A DNA stretch of 34,672 bases from Alphaproteobacteria bacterium (GTDB taxonomy: Bacteria > Pseudomonadota > Alphaproteobacteria > Micropepsales > Micropepsaceae), in contig JAGWJY010000034.1 of the NCBI GenBank assembly GCA_028865545.1, positions 1 through 34,672 of the forward strand, in the 5' to 3' direction. Of the stretch, positions 1 through 7,617 are shown piece by piece. Within the stretch, counting starts at the first letter, position 1. The number at the start of each line of letters is the position of its first letter. A program made the translations under genes and the position numbers. The notes under the pieces were generated by a model, which saw only the letters and a program-made list of their open reading frames with translations, searched no databases and was not told where the DNA came from.

Positions 1-2
1 CC

Positions 3-419
3 AACCGGCGGGTGCATGGCAGCTGGCAAAGCGCCCTGCCCTCGCGCTTCGTGTCGGAACTGCCGGAAGACCACGTCGAGACGACGGTCGACGAAGGCTT
101 CTATGGCGGCAATGTCGGCTTCCGCGACAACGCCTTCGGCAAGGAATTTGCCTCGACCTATGACAGCCCCGGCTGGCGGCGCGCCCAGGCGAACAAGACG
201 CAGGGTTACACGCGCGCGCGACCGCCGCTGATCGAGGCGCAGCCTTTCAGCGTGCAGACTTCCGATCCCAGCGCGACGCATTACGCGCGCGGCGAACGCG
301 TCTTTCATCAGAAGTTCGGTTACGGGCGGGTGAAGGCGGTGGAAGGCAACAAGCTGACCGTCGAGTTCGACAAGGCGGGCGAAAAGAAGGTGATCGATCA
401 GTTCGTGAACCGCGCTTAA
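3..419 (+). CDS. uvrD: DNA helicase II UvrD/PcrA, C-terminal fragment (5' truncated by window)
   Basis: This is the last ~138 codons of a superfamily 1 3'-5' DNA helicase used in nucleotide excision and mismatch repair. The frame is open from the first bases, so the start lies left of the window. The segment N-R-R-x-H-G-S-W-Q followed by LPSRFVSELP is the end of the helicase 2A/2B region of UvrD/PcrA. The final ~45 residues, around GERVFHQKFGYGRVKAVEG, form the Tudor-like C-terminal domain that binds RNA polymerase or UvrB in this family. The ATPase motifs are outside the window. In alphaproteobacteria uvrD often lies next to prmA and pepP; here an accessory insert follows the stop codon. Confidence 0.93.
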   Translation, partial: NRRVHGSWQSALPSRFVSELPEDHVETTVDEGFYGGNVGFRDNAFGKEFASTYDSPGWRRAQANKTQGYTRARPPLIEAQPFSVQTSDPSATHYARGERVFHQKFGYGRVKAVEGNKLTVEFDKAGEKKVIDQFVNRA

Positions 420-427
420 TCCGCGGT

Positions 428-460
428 GTCATGGCCCGCCTGGTGCGGGCCACCCAGGTG
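428..460 (-). repeat. REP-like palindromic repeat, copy A (inverted)
   Basis: A 33-base element in the opposite orientation to copies B and D. Read on the minus strand it is CACC-TG-GGTG, then TGGCCCGC, a short loop, GCGGGCCA and TGAC. It is thus a small hairpin followed by an 8-bp perfect stem. It lies 8 bases after the uvrD stop and ends 19 bases before the start of the next gene. Confidence 0.85.
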
Positions 461-479
461 AAGAAGGGCACAAAGCACC

Positions 480-1019
480 ATGGATTGGAAAACTTTTATT
501 GTTGACATGACCAGCGCATTGGTTTGGCCCCTTGTCGTCGTCGCCATATTGATAGCCTTCAGGCATATTCTCCGAAACGTTGCGGAGCGACTGCTGTCTT
601 TTCGGTTCCGTGATTTCGAATTTGCATTTGGGAACCAAGCTGGAAAGATTGCAGAAAACATCGAACCATCAAATCGAATAGGTCAGTTGCCATCAGCCGC
701 AGACGATAAACTTACCAGTTTAGCGGAGAGGTCTCCACGAGCCGCCATTATCGAGGCGTGGCTCCAAGTGGAAATTTCGCTAAAGAAGCTGGCAGTGGCA
801 CACGGCATGGAGAATGAGAATGCGCCGTTCTCAAAGCTGATTCATTTTCTGGTGCAGAAAAAAGTTCTCGACGAGAAGACTGTGCAATCGCTACGTGGAT
901 TGATTACACTGCGAAACTTGGCAGTTCATGCGCCGGAACCTGAACTAACAACTCAGAAGGCAATAGACTTTATCGTGCTTGCAAGCGCCGTATTGTTTGT
1001 CCTGACCACCAAGGAATAA
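480..1019 (+). CDS. Small membrane-anchored protein with HEPN/DUF4145-like domain
   Basis: This 179-aa protein has one predicted N-terminal membrane helix (about residues 11-27), a short basic linker, and a mostly helical soluble domain (about 75-179). The C-terminal part contains LRNLAVHAPEPE, with R145-x4-H150. R-x4-6-H is the catalytic signature of HEPN RNases, and the surrounding layout resembles the DUF4145/HEPN-like families. I cannot tell whether it is an active nuclease or a structural HEPN fold. Base composition is visibly more AT-rich than the flanking uvrD and prmA. REP-like repeats lie 19 bases before the start and 8 bases after the stop, suggesting horizontal arrival. A purine-rich stretch (461-468) could serve as ribosome binding site. 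No antitoxin-like partner is adjacent. Confidence 0.7.
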   Translation: MDWKTFIVDMTSALVWPLVVVAILIAFRHILRNVAERLLSFRFRDFEFAFGNQAGKIAENIEPSNRIGQLPSAADDKLTSLAERSPRAAIIEAWLQVEISLKKLAVAHGMENENAPFSKLIHFLVQKKVLDEKTVQSLRGLITLRNLAVHAPEPELTTQKAIDFIVLASAVLFVLTTKE

Positions 1020-1027
1020 CCTGTTGT

Positions 1028-1059
1028 CACCTGGGTGGCCCGCATTTGCGGGCCATGAC
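1028..1059 (+). repeat. REP-like palindromic repeat, copy B
   Basis: A 32-base element with CACC-TG-GGTG followed by TGGCCCGC, loop ATTT, GCGGGCCA and TGAC. It starts 8 bases after the stop of the HEPN-like gene. It is nearly identical to copy D and is the inverted counterpart of copy A. Confidence 0.87.
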
Positions 1060-1085
1060 AAATTGGGGTTGGGCGTCCTAATTCT

Positions 1086-1099
1086 CGCGGGCCATGACA
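1086..1099 (+). repeat. Half copy of the REP-like repeat, copy C
   Basis: Only the right half is present (CGCGGGCCATGACA), directly repeating the end of copy B 27 bases downstream. It lies 7 bases beyond the stop codon of the minus-strand GIY-YIG gene. A partial copy at this spot suggests a junction left by insertion, deletion or slippage between repeats. Confidence 0.75.
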
Positions 1100-1106
1100 C
1101 AGAGGG

Positions 1107-1394
1107 TTAGAGCGTTTCCGTCAAGTCCCGCCACTCGACATTGTGCTGCTGGATCAGGTTCATCTTCCATTCCCGTTTGTACTTCTTGAGGCGCTTCTCG
1201 CGATAGATGGCCGCGTTGATGTCGTCGAAGGTTTCGTAATAGACCAGTGTTTTGACGCCGTACTTCTTGGTGAAGCCGGGAACCAGACCTTCGCGGTGTT
1301 CCCAAACCCGTCTGGCAAGATCGTTGGTAACGCCGATATACAAGGTGCCGTTTCGCTTGCTAGCGAGAATGTAAACGTAATAGGTCTTCTGCAT
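1107..1394 (-). CDS. GIY-YIG family endonuclease (small, single-domain)
   Basis: This 95-aa protein consists almost entirely of a GIY-YIG nuclease domain of the short YhbQ/UPF0213-like type. The motif reads YVYI (residues 6-9) and YIG (19-21). It is followed by the expected basic residues R28/R29 in LARRVWEH and by E66 in YREKRLKK, the usual metal-binding glutamate. The C-terminus KREWKMNLIQQHN-x2-W is typical of this family. The ATG at 1394 places the motif at the N-terminus as expected; a longer frame to 1586 would run through the repeat and into prmA antisense. No clear Shine-Dalgarno is seen, because repeat copy D starts 11 bases upstream. The gene is antisense to its neighbours and lies between repeat copies C and D. 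Its role is unknown; activity on the adjacent palindromes is only a hypothesis. Confidence 0.9.
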   Translation of the reverse strand: MQKTYYVYILASKRNGTLYIGVTNDLARRVWEHREGLVPGFTKKYGVKTLVYYETFDDINAAIYREKRLKKYKREWKMNLIQQHNVEWRDLTETL

Positions 1395-1405
1395 CGGTGA
1401 TGCGT

Positions 1406-1437
1406 CACCTAGGTGGCCCGCATTCGCGGGCCATGAC
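1406..1437 (+). repeat. REP-like palindromic repeat, copy D
   Basis: A 32-base copy in the same orientation as copy B, differing in the first small loop (TA for TG) and the main loop (ATTC for ATTT). Both stems are intact, so the differences fall only in unpaired bases. It sits between the GIY-YIG start and the prmA start. Confidence 0.87.
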
Positions 1438-1449
1438 AATGTAGTTTGA

Positions 1450-2328
1450 ATGAGCAGCGAAGTGAACCTTTCACCACCCCTCTGGAAAGCCTCGGTCACG
1501 CTGACGAAAGCTGAGGCGCATGATGTCGTTGCCGCGTTCGAACTGACCGGGCCGCAGGCGGTTCTGAGCACCGAGGAACCGTTCAAGGACGAAGCCGAGG
1601 TGGAAGCGCTCTACGCGCAGATGCCAGACGGCGATCTGCTGTCGAAACTGGCGGGCAAGGAGGTGCGCGTCATCCTGCTGCCCGACACCGACTGGATCAA
1701 GCTTAGCCAAGAAGGCCTGCCGCCGGTGCGCGCGGGGCGCTTCTTCGTCTATGGCGCGCACGACCAGGGCAAGGTGCCGTGCGGCGTCATTCCGATGCGC
1801 ATCGAAGCCGGCATGGCCTTCGGCACCGGCCATCACGAGACGACGGCGCTGTGTCTTTCCGTGCTCAGCGATCTCGCCAAGCGGCGGCGGTTCGCGAATG
1901 TTTTGGATTTGGGTTGCGGCACGGGCCTGCTGGCCATCGGTGCGGCGAAGCTGTGGCGGCGGCGCGTGCTGGCCTCCGACATCGATCCGGTGGCGGTGGC
2001 GATCACCCGTGAGAACGCGGCAGCCAATGGCGAGGCGCCGCTGGTCCGCGCCGTGACGGCGGACGGGCTGACCAGCCCGGCGCTGGCGGAAGTCGCGCCC
2101 TTCGATCTGATCGTCGCCAACATCCTGGCAGGGCCGTTGACGCTGCTGGCGCCGGCCATCGCCCGCACGCTCAAGCCGGGCGGGCTGCTGGTGTTGTCGG
2201 GCCTGCTGACCTGGCAGGAGAATCTTGTTGTCAGTTACTACCGTCCGCAGGGCCTGATCTTGCGCGCCACCCGCCGCGACGGGGCATGGAGTGCACTGCT
2301 GCTTGAGAGGCCGCGCGCGCCACGTTAG
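1450..2328 (+). CDS. prmA: Ribosomal protein L11 methyltransferase
   Basis: PrmA is a SAM-dependent enzyme that trimethylates amino groups of ribosomal protein L11 in the cytoplasm. This 292-aa protein has the N-terminal substrate-recognition region and a Rossmann methyltransferase domain. Family marks are GTGHHETT (125-132), the SAM-binding DLGCGTG (153-159), the acidic DIDP strand end near 177-180, and VANILAGPL (N224-I225-L226). The start at 1450 lies 12 bases after repeat copy D, so the ancestral upstream sequence has probably been replaced by the insert. The length is normal for the alphaproteobacterial form. It is probably followed in the same transcript by the aminopeptidase P gene 43 bases downstream. 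Confidence 0.96.
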   Translation: MSSEVNLSPPLWKASVTLTKAEAHDVVAAFELTGPQAVLSTEEPFKDEAEVEALYAQMPDGDLLSKLAGKEVRVILLPDTDWIKLSQEGLPPVRAGRFFVYGAHDQGKVPCGVIPMRIEAGMAFGTGHHETTALCLSVLSDLAKRRRFANVLDLGCGTGLLAIGAAKLWRRRVLASDIDPVAVAITRENAAANGEAPLVRAVTADGLTSPALAEVAPFDLIVANILAGPLTLLAPAIARTLKPGGLLVLSGLLTWQENLVVSYYRPQGLILRATRRDGAWSALLLERPRAPR

Positions 2329-2371
2329 GCTGATTTTTTACGCCCTATCGCTCCGCTACTTGAGGGCCTGC

Positions 2372-4192
2372 ATGGACAAATCCTTCCAAAGCTATGACGA
2401 CCAGAGCGATGCGGCGACCTGTGCGCCGCGTCTTGCGGCCCTGCGGGGCGAACTCAAGAAGCGCGGCCTCGACGGCTTTATCGTGCCGCGCTCGGACCAG
2501 CATCAGGGCGAATACGTCCCCAAGCGCGACGAGCGGCTGGCCTGGCTGACGGCCTTCACCGGCTCGGCCGGCGCAGCGGTGGTGCTCAGCGACAAGGCGG
2601 CGATCTTCGTCGACGGCCGCTACACGCTGCAGGTGCGCCAGCAGACCGACACCAAACAGTTCGAACCGCGCGATCTGGTGGCCGAAGGACCGGCGATGTG
2701 GATCGAAAGCGCCGTCGCCAAAGGCGCCAAGCTCGGTTACGACCCGTGGCTGCACACGGCGGCGGCGGTGGATGGCTTGAAGGCATCGGCGGCGAAAGCC
2801 GGCGCGGAGCTCGTCGCCTGCGAGAGCAATCCGATCGACGCGGTGTGGAGCGACCAGCCGGAGGCGCCAACCGCCAAAGCGGTGCCGCACGGCATGCCGC
2901 TGGCCGGCGAGAGCGCCGAAAGCAAGCGCATGCGCGTCGCCGAAGAGGTGAAGAAGAAAGGCGCGGATGCGGCCGTCGTCACCATGCCGGATTCCATCTG
3001 CTGGCTGCTCAACATCCGCGGCGGCGACGTACCGCACACGCCCTTCGCGCTGTCCTTCGCCATCCTGAACGGCGACGGCTCGACCGACCTGTTCATGGAC
3101 GAGCGCAAGAGTTCGCCGGACCTGCTGAAGCATCTGGGCAATGCGGTGCGGCTGCGGGCGCCGTCGGAGTTCACGCCGGCCCTCGATGCGCTGAAAGGCA
3201 AGACGGTGGCGGCCGATCCGGGCACCGCATCCTCAGCGATCTTCGACCGGCTGAGCAAGGCGGGCGCCAAGATCGCGCGCATGCCCGATCCCTGCCAGCT
3301 CCCAAAGGCCTGCAAAAATTCCATCGAGATCGAAGGCGCGCGCAAGGCGCATATCCGCGACGGCGCGGCGCTGTCGCGTTTCCTCTGCTGGTTCGCCCGC
3401 GAGGCGCCGAACGGCCAGCTGACCGAGATCTCCGTGTCGGAGCAGCTCGAGGGATTCCGCAAGGCAAGCGGTGCGTTGAACGACCTGTCGTTCGATTCCA
3501 TTTCGGCGGCGGCGGCCCATGCGGCGAGCCCGCATTACCGCGTGACGCGCTCGTCGAACTTCCCCATCAAGCGCGACGAAATCTATCTGATCGATTCCGG
3601 CGGACAATATCCCGACGGCACGACGGACGTGACGCGCACGGTCATCGTCGGCACGCCGACCGCGGAGATGAAGGACCGCTTCACCCGCGTGCTGAAGGGA
3701 CACATCGCGCTGGCGACGGTGAAATTCCCCGAAGGCACGATCGGCGCGGCGCTCGACACGCTGGCGCGGCGGCCGCTGTGGGAAATCGGCCTCGATTACG
3801 ATCACGGCACCGGCCACGGCGTCGGCTCCTATCTGTCGGTGCATGAAGGGCCGCAGAACATCTCCAAGCGGCCGATCCAGCAGGCGTTGAAGCCCGGCAT
3901 GATCGTTTCCAACGAGCCGGGATACTACAAGGCCGGCGAATACGGCATCCGCATCGAAAATCTGGTCGTGGTGCGCGAGATCCCGACGATGCCGGGCAGC
4001 GACCGCAAGATGATGGAATTCGAGACCATCACCCTGGCGCCGATCGATCTGGGGCTGGTGGAAGCATCGCTGCTGACGGCGGACGAACGCGCCTGGCTCA
4101 ACGCCTATCACGCGAGGGTGCGCGAGACGCTGGCGCGGCTGGTCGATCCGGAAACCGCGGCCTGGCTGGAAACCGCGACGCGGGCGATATGA
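2372..4192 (+). CDS. pepP: Xaa-Pro aminopeptidase (long aminopeptidase P, M24B)
   Basis: A 606-aa cytosolic metallopeptidase that removes N-terminal residues preceding proline. It is the long, three-domain form resembling eukaryotic XPNPEP1: two creatinase-like N-terminal domains, then the pita-bread catalytic domain (about 340-570). Metal ligands can be placed: D408 in LIDSGGQYPDG, D419 in TTDVTRT, H482 in GTGHGVG, E515 in NEPGYY and E529 in RIENL. The open frame extends upstream to 2291, but the ATG at 2372 is preferred: it has a GAGGG ribosome site (2362-2366), and the next ~40 residues match the normal start (LAALRGELKKRGLDGFIVPRSD). Its stop overlaps the next start by ATGA, so the two are translationally coupled. 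Confidence 0.94.
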   Translation: MDKSFQSYDDQSDAATCAPRLAALRGELKKRGLDGFIVPRSDQHQGEYVPKRDERLAWLTAFTGSAGAAVVLSDKAAIFVDGRYTLQVRQQTDTKQFEPRDLVAEGPAMWIESAVAKGAKLGYDPWLHTAAAVDGLKASAAKAGAELVACESNPIDAVWSDQPEAPTAKAVPHGMPLAGESAESKRMRVAEEVKKKGADAAVVTMPDSICWLLNIRGGDVPHTPFALSFAILNGDGSTDLFMDERKSSPDLLKHLGNAVRLRAPSEFTPALDALKGKTVAADPGTASSAIFDRLSKAGAKIARMPDPCQLPKACKNSIEIEGARKAHIRDGAALSRFLCWFAREAPNGQLTEISVSEQLEGFRKASGALNDLSFDSISAAAAHAASPHYRVTRSSNFPIKRDEIYLIDSGGQYPDGTTDVTRTVIVGTPTAEMKDRFTRVLKGHIALATVKFPEGTIGAALDTLARRPLWEIGLDYDHGTGHGVGSYLSVHEGPQNISKRPIQQALKPGMIVSNEPGYYKAGEYGIRIENLVVVREIPTMPGSDRKMMEFETITLAPIDLGLVEASLLTADERAWLNAYHARVRETLARLVDPETAAWLETATRAI

Positions 4193-5202
4193 CACGCCGC
4201 GACCCTGCGGCGCCGCGCGGCACCGTTCAGTCGCTCCAGCTCGACAGCACGCTGTTGAAGAGCAATCTGCTGGGCGATCCGACGCAGCGGCGCATCGACG
4301 TCTATGTGCCGCACGGCCATGACGGCAAAGGCTTGCCGCTGCTGGTCGATCTGGTCGGCTTCACGGCAGGCGGTCCGGCCCACACCAATTGGAAGAATTT
4401 CGGCGAGAACCTGCCCGAACGGCTGGACCGGCTGATCGCGGGTGGCGCGATGCCGCCCTGCATCGTGGCGCTGCCGGACTGCTTCACCAAGCTCGGCGGC
4501 AACCAGTACATCAACTCGGTGGTGATGGGCCGCTGGGACGATTTCCTGCTGCAGGAAGCGGTGCCGTTCGTCGAGAACAAATTCGGCTGCGGCGGCGCGG
4601 GCAAGCGCGGCTGCTTCGGCAAGAGCTCCGGCGGCTACGGCGCCATGGTGCACGCCCTGCTGCATCCCGATTTCTGGGCGGCCGCGGCGTCGCATTCCGG
4701 CGATGTGGGCTTCGAGCTGCTGTTCCATTCCGATTTTCCCAAGGTGCTGCGGGCGATCGCAAAGACCGAGAACTCGATTCAAAAATGGCTCGAAGGCTTC
4801 TTCGCGGCGCAGAAGCCGAAGGACGACGATGTCCATGTGCTGATGATCCTGGCGATGGCGGCGACCTACGATCCCGACCCCGGCGCCTATTTGGGCGTGC
4901 GCCTGCCGGTGACGGCCGACACCTGCGAGATCATCCCGGAGCGCTGGGCGAATTACGTGAAGTGGGACCCGCTGACGATCGTCGAGACACGTGCCGAGGG
5001 TTTGAAAAAGTTGAAGGCGCTTTACATCGACTGCGGCGATGTCGACCAATACAATCTCGTCTACGGCGCGCGCAGGATGCACAAACGACTGGAAGCACTC
5101 GCCGTGCCGCACATCTATGAAGAGTTCCCCGACAACCACTCGGCGGTCGATTACCGGATGGATGTCAGCCTGCCCATCCTGGCGAAGGCACTGAGCGGCT
5201 GA
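4189..5202 (+). CDS. Putative esterase (esterase D / enterochelin-esterase-like alpha/beta hydrolase)
   Basis: A 337-aa alpha/beta hydrolase of the putative esterase family (esterase D, S-formylglutathione hydrolase and enterochelin esterase relatives). The nucleophile elbow is GKSSGGYGA with S146 in G-x-S-x-G-G. The likely acid is D284 or D286 in DCGDVDQYN, and the base is H317 in FPDNHSAVDYR. No signal peptide is seen, so it is probably cytoplasmic. The substrate cannot be deduced. Position 4189 is chosen as start because its ATG overlaps the pepP stop. A NIPSNAP gene follows after 21 bases, so the three probably form one transcript. Confidence 0.85.
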   Translation: MTRRDPAAPRGTVQSLQLDSTLLKSNLLGDPTQRRIDVYVPHGHDGKGLPLLVDLVGFTAGGPAHTNWKNFGENLPERLDRLIAGGAMPPCIVALPDCFTKLGGNQYINSVVMGRWDDFLLQEAVPFVENKFGCGGAGKRGCFGKSSGGYGAMVHALLHPDFWAAAASHSGDVGFELLFHSDFPKVLRAIAKTENSIQKWLEGFFAAQKPKDDDVHVLMILAMAATYDPDPGAYLGVRLPVTADTCEIIPERWANYVKWDPLTIVETRAEGLKKLKALYIDCGDVDQYNLVYGARRMHKRLEALAVPHIYEEFPDNHSAVDYRMDVSLPILAKALSG

Positions 5203-5223
5203 CGGCCGATTAGGAGGCGTGAC

Positions 5224-5541
5224 ATGATCGTCGAAATGCGCAGCTACAAGATCAAAGCCGGCACACGAGCGAAATTCGTCGAAAACATGCGCGACAAGCT
5301 GCTGCCGGAGCATAAGCGGCTTGGGATCAAATATGCCGGGCCGTTCGTCTCGCCCGACGATGAGACGGTGCTGTTCTGGATGCGCGGATTTGCGGACGAG
5401 GCCGCGCACAAGGCGATGACGGCGAAAGTCTATGGCGGCGATGTGTGGCGGAAGGACTGCGCCGACGTGCTGCTGCCGATCCTGGAGAAGTACGACGTCA
5501 CGACCGTGGAGATGCCGGACGGCACCGTGAACTGGTCGTAG
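5224..5541 (+). CDS. NIPSNAP family protein
   Basis: A 105-aa protein of the NIPSNAP family, which adopts a ferredoxin-like alpha/beta barrel (dimeric). The match rests on the N-terminal strand MIVEMRSYKIKAGTRAKF, the central FVSPDDETVLFWMRGF, and the ending near VEMPDGTVNWS. A strong ribosome site (AGGAGG, about 5212-5217) precedes the ATG. The molecular role of bacterial NIPSNAP proteins is not established; some single-domain members act on small organic substrates. It is the last gene of the pepP-esterase group. Confidence 0.85.
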   Translation: MIVEMRSYKIKAGTRAKFVENMRDKLLPEHKRLGIKYAGPFVSPDDETVLFWMRGFADEAAHKAMTAKVYGGDVWRKDCADVLLPILEKYDVTTVEMPDGTVNWS

Positions 5542-6057
5542 GCCGCTTAGCCCGCGCCGATGCTTTTTCCATCGCTGCAAAAATCGAATTCGAATCCCTC
5601 TAAATCGCTCGAACCCTTTGTGCAACAAACAAAATCGGCTTGCTTCGCGGGTCCGAAATCGCATGCAAACACAGGCCGTTTGCGACCGCAATCGCCTCTC
5701 AATTCCATTTAGCTATGTCAAAGAACCAGCATGCCCACACGCTATATTGACGTAAGTGCGGATTTCTTTTCTGCAAGTGGCTGGGGGGATTTTTTTGGGA
5801 AGGCAATGCGGTGACAGAAACCGTATTCGCCGCATTCCGTCCGTACGGGGATTATTGCTCCTGTTGCCGTATTCCGAAAGCGGCCGATGCAAATGTTCAC
5901 TTTTACATGACGCCATGGAAACCCGGCGATTAAATCCAGCCTGCGCGATAGATATACATTGATATCAACATAATATTACCCTAAACTGCCGCTGCGCGTT
6001 CCGCGAGCCGTTTCCGGGGCCGAAATGCCCGATGCGGAGCTGATGTCGGGGGATTCA
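5542..6057. other. 516-base gene-free, AT-richer stretch
   Basis: I find no convincing gene here; the two ~67-aa frames on opposite strands lack family resemblance and ribosome sites. It holds a short inverted repeat GCAAAC-7-GTTTGC (5665-5683) and, at its right end, a candidate promoter for the next gene (5959-5987). The composition is clearly lower in GC than the pepP-NIPSNAP genes. Confidence 0.6.
5959..5987 (+). promoter_or_regulatory. Candidate sigma-70-type promoter with palindrome over the -35 box
   Basis: TTGATA (5959-5964), a 17-base spacer and TAAACT (5982-5987) match the -35 and -10 consensus at 5/6 and 4/6. The -35 box is the left part of a perfect 10-base palindrome, TTGATATCAA (5959-5968), a plausible operator. 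Transcription would start near 5994, about 64 bases before the ATG at 6058. Confidence 0.5.
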
Positions 6058-6771
6058 ATGCCGAAGAAAACCAACGTGTTACTTGCCTGGTTTGTCGCTG
6101 CGCTGGCGGTCTTTCTCTGTGCAAAAAGTCAAGCACATGCCGCCCCTCAGGATACGCCCTATCCGGCCATGGCTTCGCTCAACCAGTATTTGATGCGCAG
6201 CGATATCGAGATTGCACTGGCGCGCAGCGCCGCTCCGAAATCCATTTCGGATGATGCTCAGGTGATGGTGCTTGGACCACACGGGTATACGACCGGTGCG
6301 AGGGGCAGAAACGGCTTTCTCTGCCTTGTGGAACGATCTTGGGGCGCTGCGACCAATGAACCGGAGTTCTGGAATCCCAGAATGCGCGCTCCGATTTGTT
6401 TCAATCCGGCTGCCGCCAAAACATTTGCACCCATCTACCTCATGAAGACGACATTGGTCCTGGAAGGAAAATCCAAGCCGGAGATTATCCGAAACATTGC
6501 ATCGGCCCTGGACAAGAACGAACTCCCTGCGCTCGAACCGGGTGCAATGTGTTACATGATGTCGAAACAGCAATATCTGAACGACCGGGGCAAGAACTGG
6601 CATCCACATTTGATGTTTTTTGCGCCGGGCGACGTGGCAAAGACCTGGGGCGCCGATCTGCCGGGCTCGCCGGTCATAGCGGCGAACGATCCCGAGGAAC
6701 ACGCGACCATTTTCATGGTCCGGGTCGGTCATTGGTCGGACGGCACACCGTATTCGCCGACCGTGCACTAA
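6058..6771 (+). CDS. Secreted protein of unknown function
   Basis: A 237-aa protein with a clear Sec signal peptide: basic MPKKTN, a hydrophobic core to about residue 20 and a likely cut after SQAHA (about residue 28). The mature part should be exported to the periplasm or outside. It contains a few cysteines (FLCLVE, PICFN, AMCYM) and the segments MSKQQYLNDRGKNWHPHLMF and VGHWSDGTPYSP. I have the impression this is a conserved soil-bacterial family of hypothetical proteins, but I know no function. The ATG at 6058 is chosen over the frame-opening one at 6025 because GGGGG (6048-6052) lies at the right distance and the signal peptide then begins normally. Base composition is lower in GC than the housekeeping neighbours. 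Confidence 0.8.
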   Translation: MPKKTNVLLAWFVAALAVFLCAKSQAHAAPQDTPYPAMASLNQYLMRSDIEIALARSAAPKSISDDAQVMVLGPHGYTTGARGRNGFLCLVERSWGAATNEPEFWNPRMRAPICFNPAAAKTFAPIYLMKTTLVLEGKSKPEIIRNIASALDKNELPALEPGAMCYMMSKQQYLNDRGKNWHPHLMFFAPGDVAKTWGADLPGSPVIAANDPEEHATIFMVRVGHWSDGTPYSPTVH

Positions 6772-6972
6772 AATCTGCAAGCGTGGCGTCAACAGTGTAG
6801 CGGCCTGCGCACCGGCGTGTCGGACGTTCCTGCCTGTTATCAATGGCTGAAATTGGCGCCTTTGCGCCCTGTTCCAAAAGGAAAATTTGGGGGCCTGATC
6901 CGGACATAGCGGCAATGACCGGGTCGCGGCATGAATTGCCGTTCGTACCGGCGATGCCGCGTGTCGCTGAGT

Positions 6973-7617
6973 CTATTCGTTCGGATGTGTCGTGGTTGAT
7001 ATGTTGATGCCGTGACGCACATCGTCGCGCCAATACGTCACATCGCTTTTCACCAGCGTGCCACAAGCCTGGGCTGTCCAGACCTCTCTCCATTTGTCGG
7101 AGCCGGGCGGGTCGGACGAAACAATGTCGAGGACGTAAAGCGTGCTCCAATCTCCGCAATGCGCCTCGCCCATTATTCCCGGCAGAACAATTCGTTTCGC
7201 ATCCGCCTCCAAGCGCAAATCACCACGAAAGTCTCCCGGCAGCAACGAAGTGGGTTCGACGACGTGGTTCGGACCACCAACAGCTTTCAGGAGTGCACGG
7301 CGCGCCACCTTCTTTCCACAAGCGTCAAAATAGACGCGCGCAATCCACGTGCCGCTTTCGATGTACTTCAAACCGTTGACCGTGACGTAAGTAGGCGCAA
7401 CAACAATCGACCCAAAATTGACACCAGATAGTTTCAATGCCGGACACTGCGCCTTAAGAGGCGGCGGCTCCATCTTGTTGAACACTATCTCAAGGTATTG
7501 GCGGTATCCGGGCGATGCCATATACGACCGGAACCAGTCTGGGGCACTTTGCGAAGCCGCGCTGGAACCCGCGAAGAGCGCGAGCGCGGAGATCGATATT
7601 GCAGCTAGTATGCGCAT
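6973..7617 (-). CDS. Secreted cysteine-containing protein of unknown function
   Basis: A 214-aa protein starting with a signal peptide (MRILAAISISALALFAGSSA, cut near residue 22) and carrying four cysteines in the mature part (C58, C100, C154, C185), enough for two disulfides. I recognise no domain. A good ribosome site, GGGAGAG, stands just before the ATG at 7617. It is convergent with the secreted-protein gene ending at 6771; the 201 bases between them hold no clear terminator. Composition is lower in GC than ligA next door, so both secreted genes may belong to an acquired or fast-evolving segment. Confidence 0.72.
   Translation of the reverse strand: MRILAAISISALALFAGSSAASQSAPDWFRSYMASPGYRQYLEIVFNKMEPPPLKAQCPALKLSGVNFGSIVVAPTYVTVNGLKYIESGTWIARVYFDACGKKVARRALLKAVGGPNHVVEPTSLLPGDFRGDLRLEADAKRIVLPGIMGEAHCGDWSTLYVLDIVSSDPPGSDKWREVWTAQACGTLVKSDVTYWRDDVRHGINISTTTHPNE

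Noticed and set aside
428..1437. CRISPR array
   Set aside because: Repeat copies are in both orientations, palindromic, irregularly spaced by genes and only four in number; there are no spacers of uniform length.
1395..1586. Upstream extension of the GIY-YIG gene
   Set aside because: It would translate the REP-like repeat and the antisense of prmA; the nuclease motif begins right after the ATG at 1394.
2291..2371. Upstream start for aminopeptidase P inside prmA
   Set aside because: The extra 27 residues have no family match, and the ATG at 2372 has its own GAGGG ribosome site.
5665..5683. GCAAAC-7-GTTTGC inverted repeat as an operator
   Set aside because: The 6-bp arms are short, there is no promoter nearby on either strand, and chance occurrence is likely.
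4108..5691. Long minus-strand open frame (527 codons) opposite pepP end, esterase and NIPSNAP
   Set aside because: It is a GC-driven antisense shadow: Arg/His-rich composition, no family resemblance, and the plus-strand genes here have recognisable motifs.
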